A program made the position numbers and the translations under genes. A DNA stretch of 64,000 nucleotides, from the NCBI RefSeq assembly GCF_003611475.1, contig NZ_RAXT01000004.1:62001-126000 (forward strand), given 5' to 3'. Below, piece by piece: positions 62,971 to 64,000 of this stretch. Source of the DNA: Acinetobacter rongchengensis (GTDB lineage: Bacteria; Pseudomonadota; Gammaproteobacteria; Pseudomonadales; Moraxellaceae). The notes below the pieces were generated by a model. The model had not been told where the DNA came from, searched no databases, and worked only from the letters and a program-made list of their open reading frames with translations. Position 1 is the stretch's first letter. Every line of letters begins with the position of its first letter.

Positions 62971-63732
62971 ATGAATGAAACTCAATTAATGCATTATAGT
63001 CGCCATATCTTGCTTAATGCGATTGATATCAATGGTCAGGAAAAGATCAATCAAGCCACCGTATTGGTGATTGGTTGTGGTGGATTAGGTAGCGCATGTG
63101 CCACGATACTTGCGGGTGCAGGTGTTGGGCAACTCATTCTTTGCGATCACGATACGATTGAACTGAGTAATTTACAACGTCAGTTTGCCTTTGAGTTAGC
63201 CGATATTGGACAAGCTAAAGTCAAAGTACTTACACACTACCTGACACAACGTAACCAGCAAATCTCCATCAAAGCGCTTCACAATAAAATATCGAGTGCT
63301 TTATTACAGGAATATTTACCCATCTGTGATGTTATCGTTGACTGTACGGATAATTCAGCAACTCGTCATTTAATTAATCAATATGCTGTACGATTTCACG
63401 TGCCGCTGGTGAGTGCGTCAGTCATCCAGTTTAGTGGTCAACTGAATGTCTTTGATAGTAGACAGACCATTTCCCCTTGTTATGCATGTTTGTTCCCGTT
63501 ACAAACGGATGATCGGCGATGTATTCACAATGGTGTTTTTTCACCTTTGGTACATCTTATTGCAGCAGCGCAAGCCGCTGAAGTATTGAAACTCTTGGTG
63601 GGTTTTGGGCATTCTTCCGTCGGAAAAATGATTCAATTTGAGGGGTTAAATTTTGAGACGTATCGGTTGAATGTGAGCCAAAATCCAAATTGTTCGGTGT
63701 GTAGGGCATTTCATGCTAAAGTTGATGTTTAG
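62971..63732 (+). CDS. moeB: Molybdopterin-synthase adenylyltransferase MoeB / ThiF-like
   Basis: A 253-residue E1-like enzyme: 'VLVIGCGGLGSACATILAGA' (ATP-binding GxGGLG), 'LCDHDTIELSNLQRQFAF' and the Zn sites 'SPCYACLFP' and 'NCSVC'. MoeB activates the C-terminus of MoaD for sulfur transfer in molybdopterin synthesis. The ThiF branch is very similar, but the position between narGHJI and moaA favours MoeB. It has no rhodanese domain. About 115 bases after narI, separated by a structured hairpin. Confidence 0.88.
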   Translation: MNETQLMHYSRHILLNAIDINGQEKINQATVLVIGCGGLGSACATILAGAGVGQLILCDHDTIELSNLQRQFAFELADIGQAKVKVLTHYLTQRNQQISIKALHNKISSALLQEYLPICDVIVDCTDNSATRHLINQYAVRFHVPLVSASVIQFSGQLNVFDSRQTISPCYACLFPLQTDDRRCIHNGVFSPLVHLIAAAQAAEVLKLLVGFGHSSVGKMIQFEGLNFETYRLNVSQNPNCSVCRAFHAKVDV

Positions 63733-63846
63733 TGCAAAATTTATCTCCCCCTTTATAACTAGACTTCTGCCCTACTTTTGATGGAAGACTATAATAAATT
63801 CATTAAGTTATAATAACTTTTGACTTTATTTCTTCATGAGTTGGCC

Positions 63847-64000
63847 ATGTTAGTAGATGCTTATGGACGTACAATAGACTATTTAAGAATTTCGATTACA
63901 GACCGCTGTGATTTACGCTGTACATATTGTATGCCGAAAGGTTTTACCGAATTTGAAAAACCAAGTCATTGGCTAAGTTTTGATGAGATTGAACGTATTG
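63847..64000 (+). CDS. moaA: GTP 3',8-cyclase, N-terminal part (runs off window)
   Basis: The first 51 codons of a radical-SAM protein: 'MLVDAYGRTIDYLRISITDR' and then 'CDLRCTYCMP', the CxxxCxxC cluster motif of MoaA. It makes the first molybdopterin intermediate from GTP. The gene continues beyond the right edge, so length and C-terminal cluster cannot be judged. It begins 114 bases after moeB, and further molybdenum cofactor genes probably follow. Confidence 0.93.
   Translation, partial: MLVDAYGRTIDYLRISITDRCDLRCTYCMPKGFTEFEKPSHWLSFDEIERI

Noticed and set aside
1-64000. Insertion sequences or prophage
   Set aside because: No transposase, integrase, phage structural gene or paired terminal inverted repeats were recognised anywhere in the window.

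Overview
The window reads as chromosomal DNA of an Acinetobacter species (Moraxellaceae, Gammaproteobacteria). Supporting signs are the low-GC coding style, an RNase E with a very long Q/E/K-rich tail, the infA, leuCD-x-leuB, rppH-ptsP and rne/rluC blocks, and many small Acinetobacter-type lipoproteins and LysR/AraC regulators. I saw no complete insertion sequence, prophage, CRISPR array or rRNA. The last gene (moaA) runs off the right edge.

Layout. 1-13.8 kb: an AraC regulator divergent from infA, two tandem paralogous lipoproteins, the leucine operon leuC-leuD-lipoprotein-leuB on the minus strand, a Fur-box-preceded DUF2061 membrane protein, a GRDP-like protein with a Ser/Cys/Gly tail, a LysR regulator, DUF2789, a HAD phosphatase and the rppH-ptsP pair. 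13.8-15.4 kb: a macro-domain gene and an AT-rich segment bracketed by a small gene whose own terminator lies inside its reading frame and a decayed copy of that gene's 3' end. 15.5-33.7 kb: ordinary accessory metabolism and regulators (YcaC-type hydrolase, alpha/beta hydrolase, HxlR, AidB-like acyl-CoA dehydrogenase with divergent TetR, SDR+AraC, catalase, DUF393+DoxX-like, MBL+CDF transporter, GNAT, LysR, DUF1345, GST+WYL regulator, HAD). 33.9-39 kb: rluC and rne, divergent, separated by a 765-base structured leader. 39.2-41.1 kb: a long-chain acyl-CoA synthetase.

41.2-52.8 kb: three identical tRNA-Lys(TTT) genes, then a richer-GC block of membrane-lipid genes: SnoaL-like lipoprotein, chalcone-isomerase-like protein and response regulator on the plus strand, and on the minus strand lipocalin, desaturase, FAD oxidoreductase, DUF1365, CFA synthase, DUF1295, a second CFA-type methyltransferase and a sensor kinase. 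The convergent DUF2256 and DUF2805 genes follow. Much of this content resembles clusters that other proteobacteria place under the photo-oxidative-stress sigma factor/ChrR system; here a two-component system sits in that position. Three promoters of the block carry the same 11-bp-spaced direct repeat (TTCACA-N5-TTCACA type), which I propose is the response-regulator box.

53.3-64 kb: a respiratory nitrate reduction block: two NarK-type transporters, narGHJI, then moeB and the start of moaA for molybdenum cofactor synthesis. The transporter and narG leaders share a 35-base spaced motif. A membrane-bound Nar enzyme is unusual for a genus normally described as strictly aerobic.
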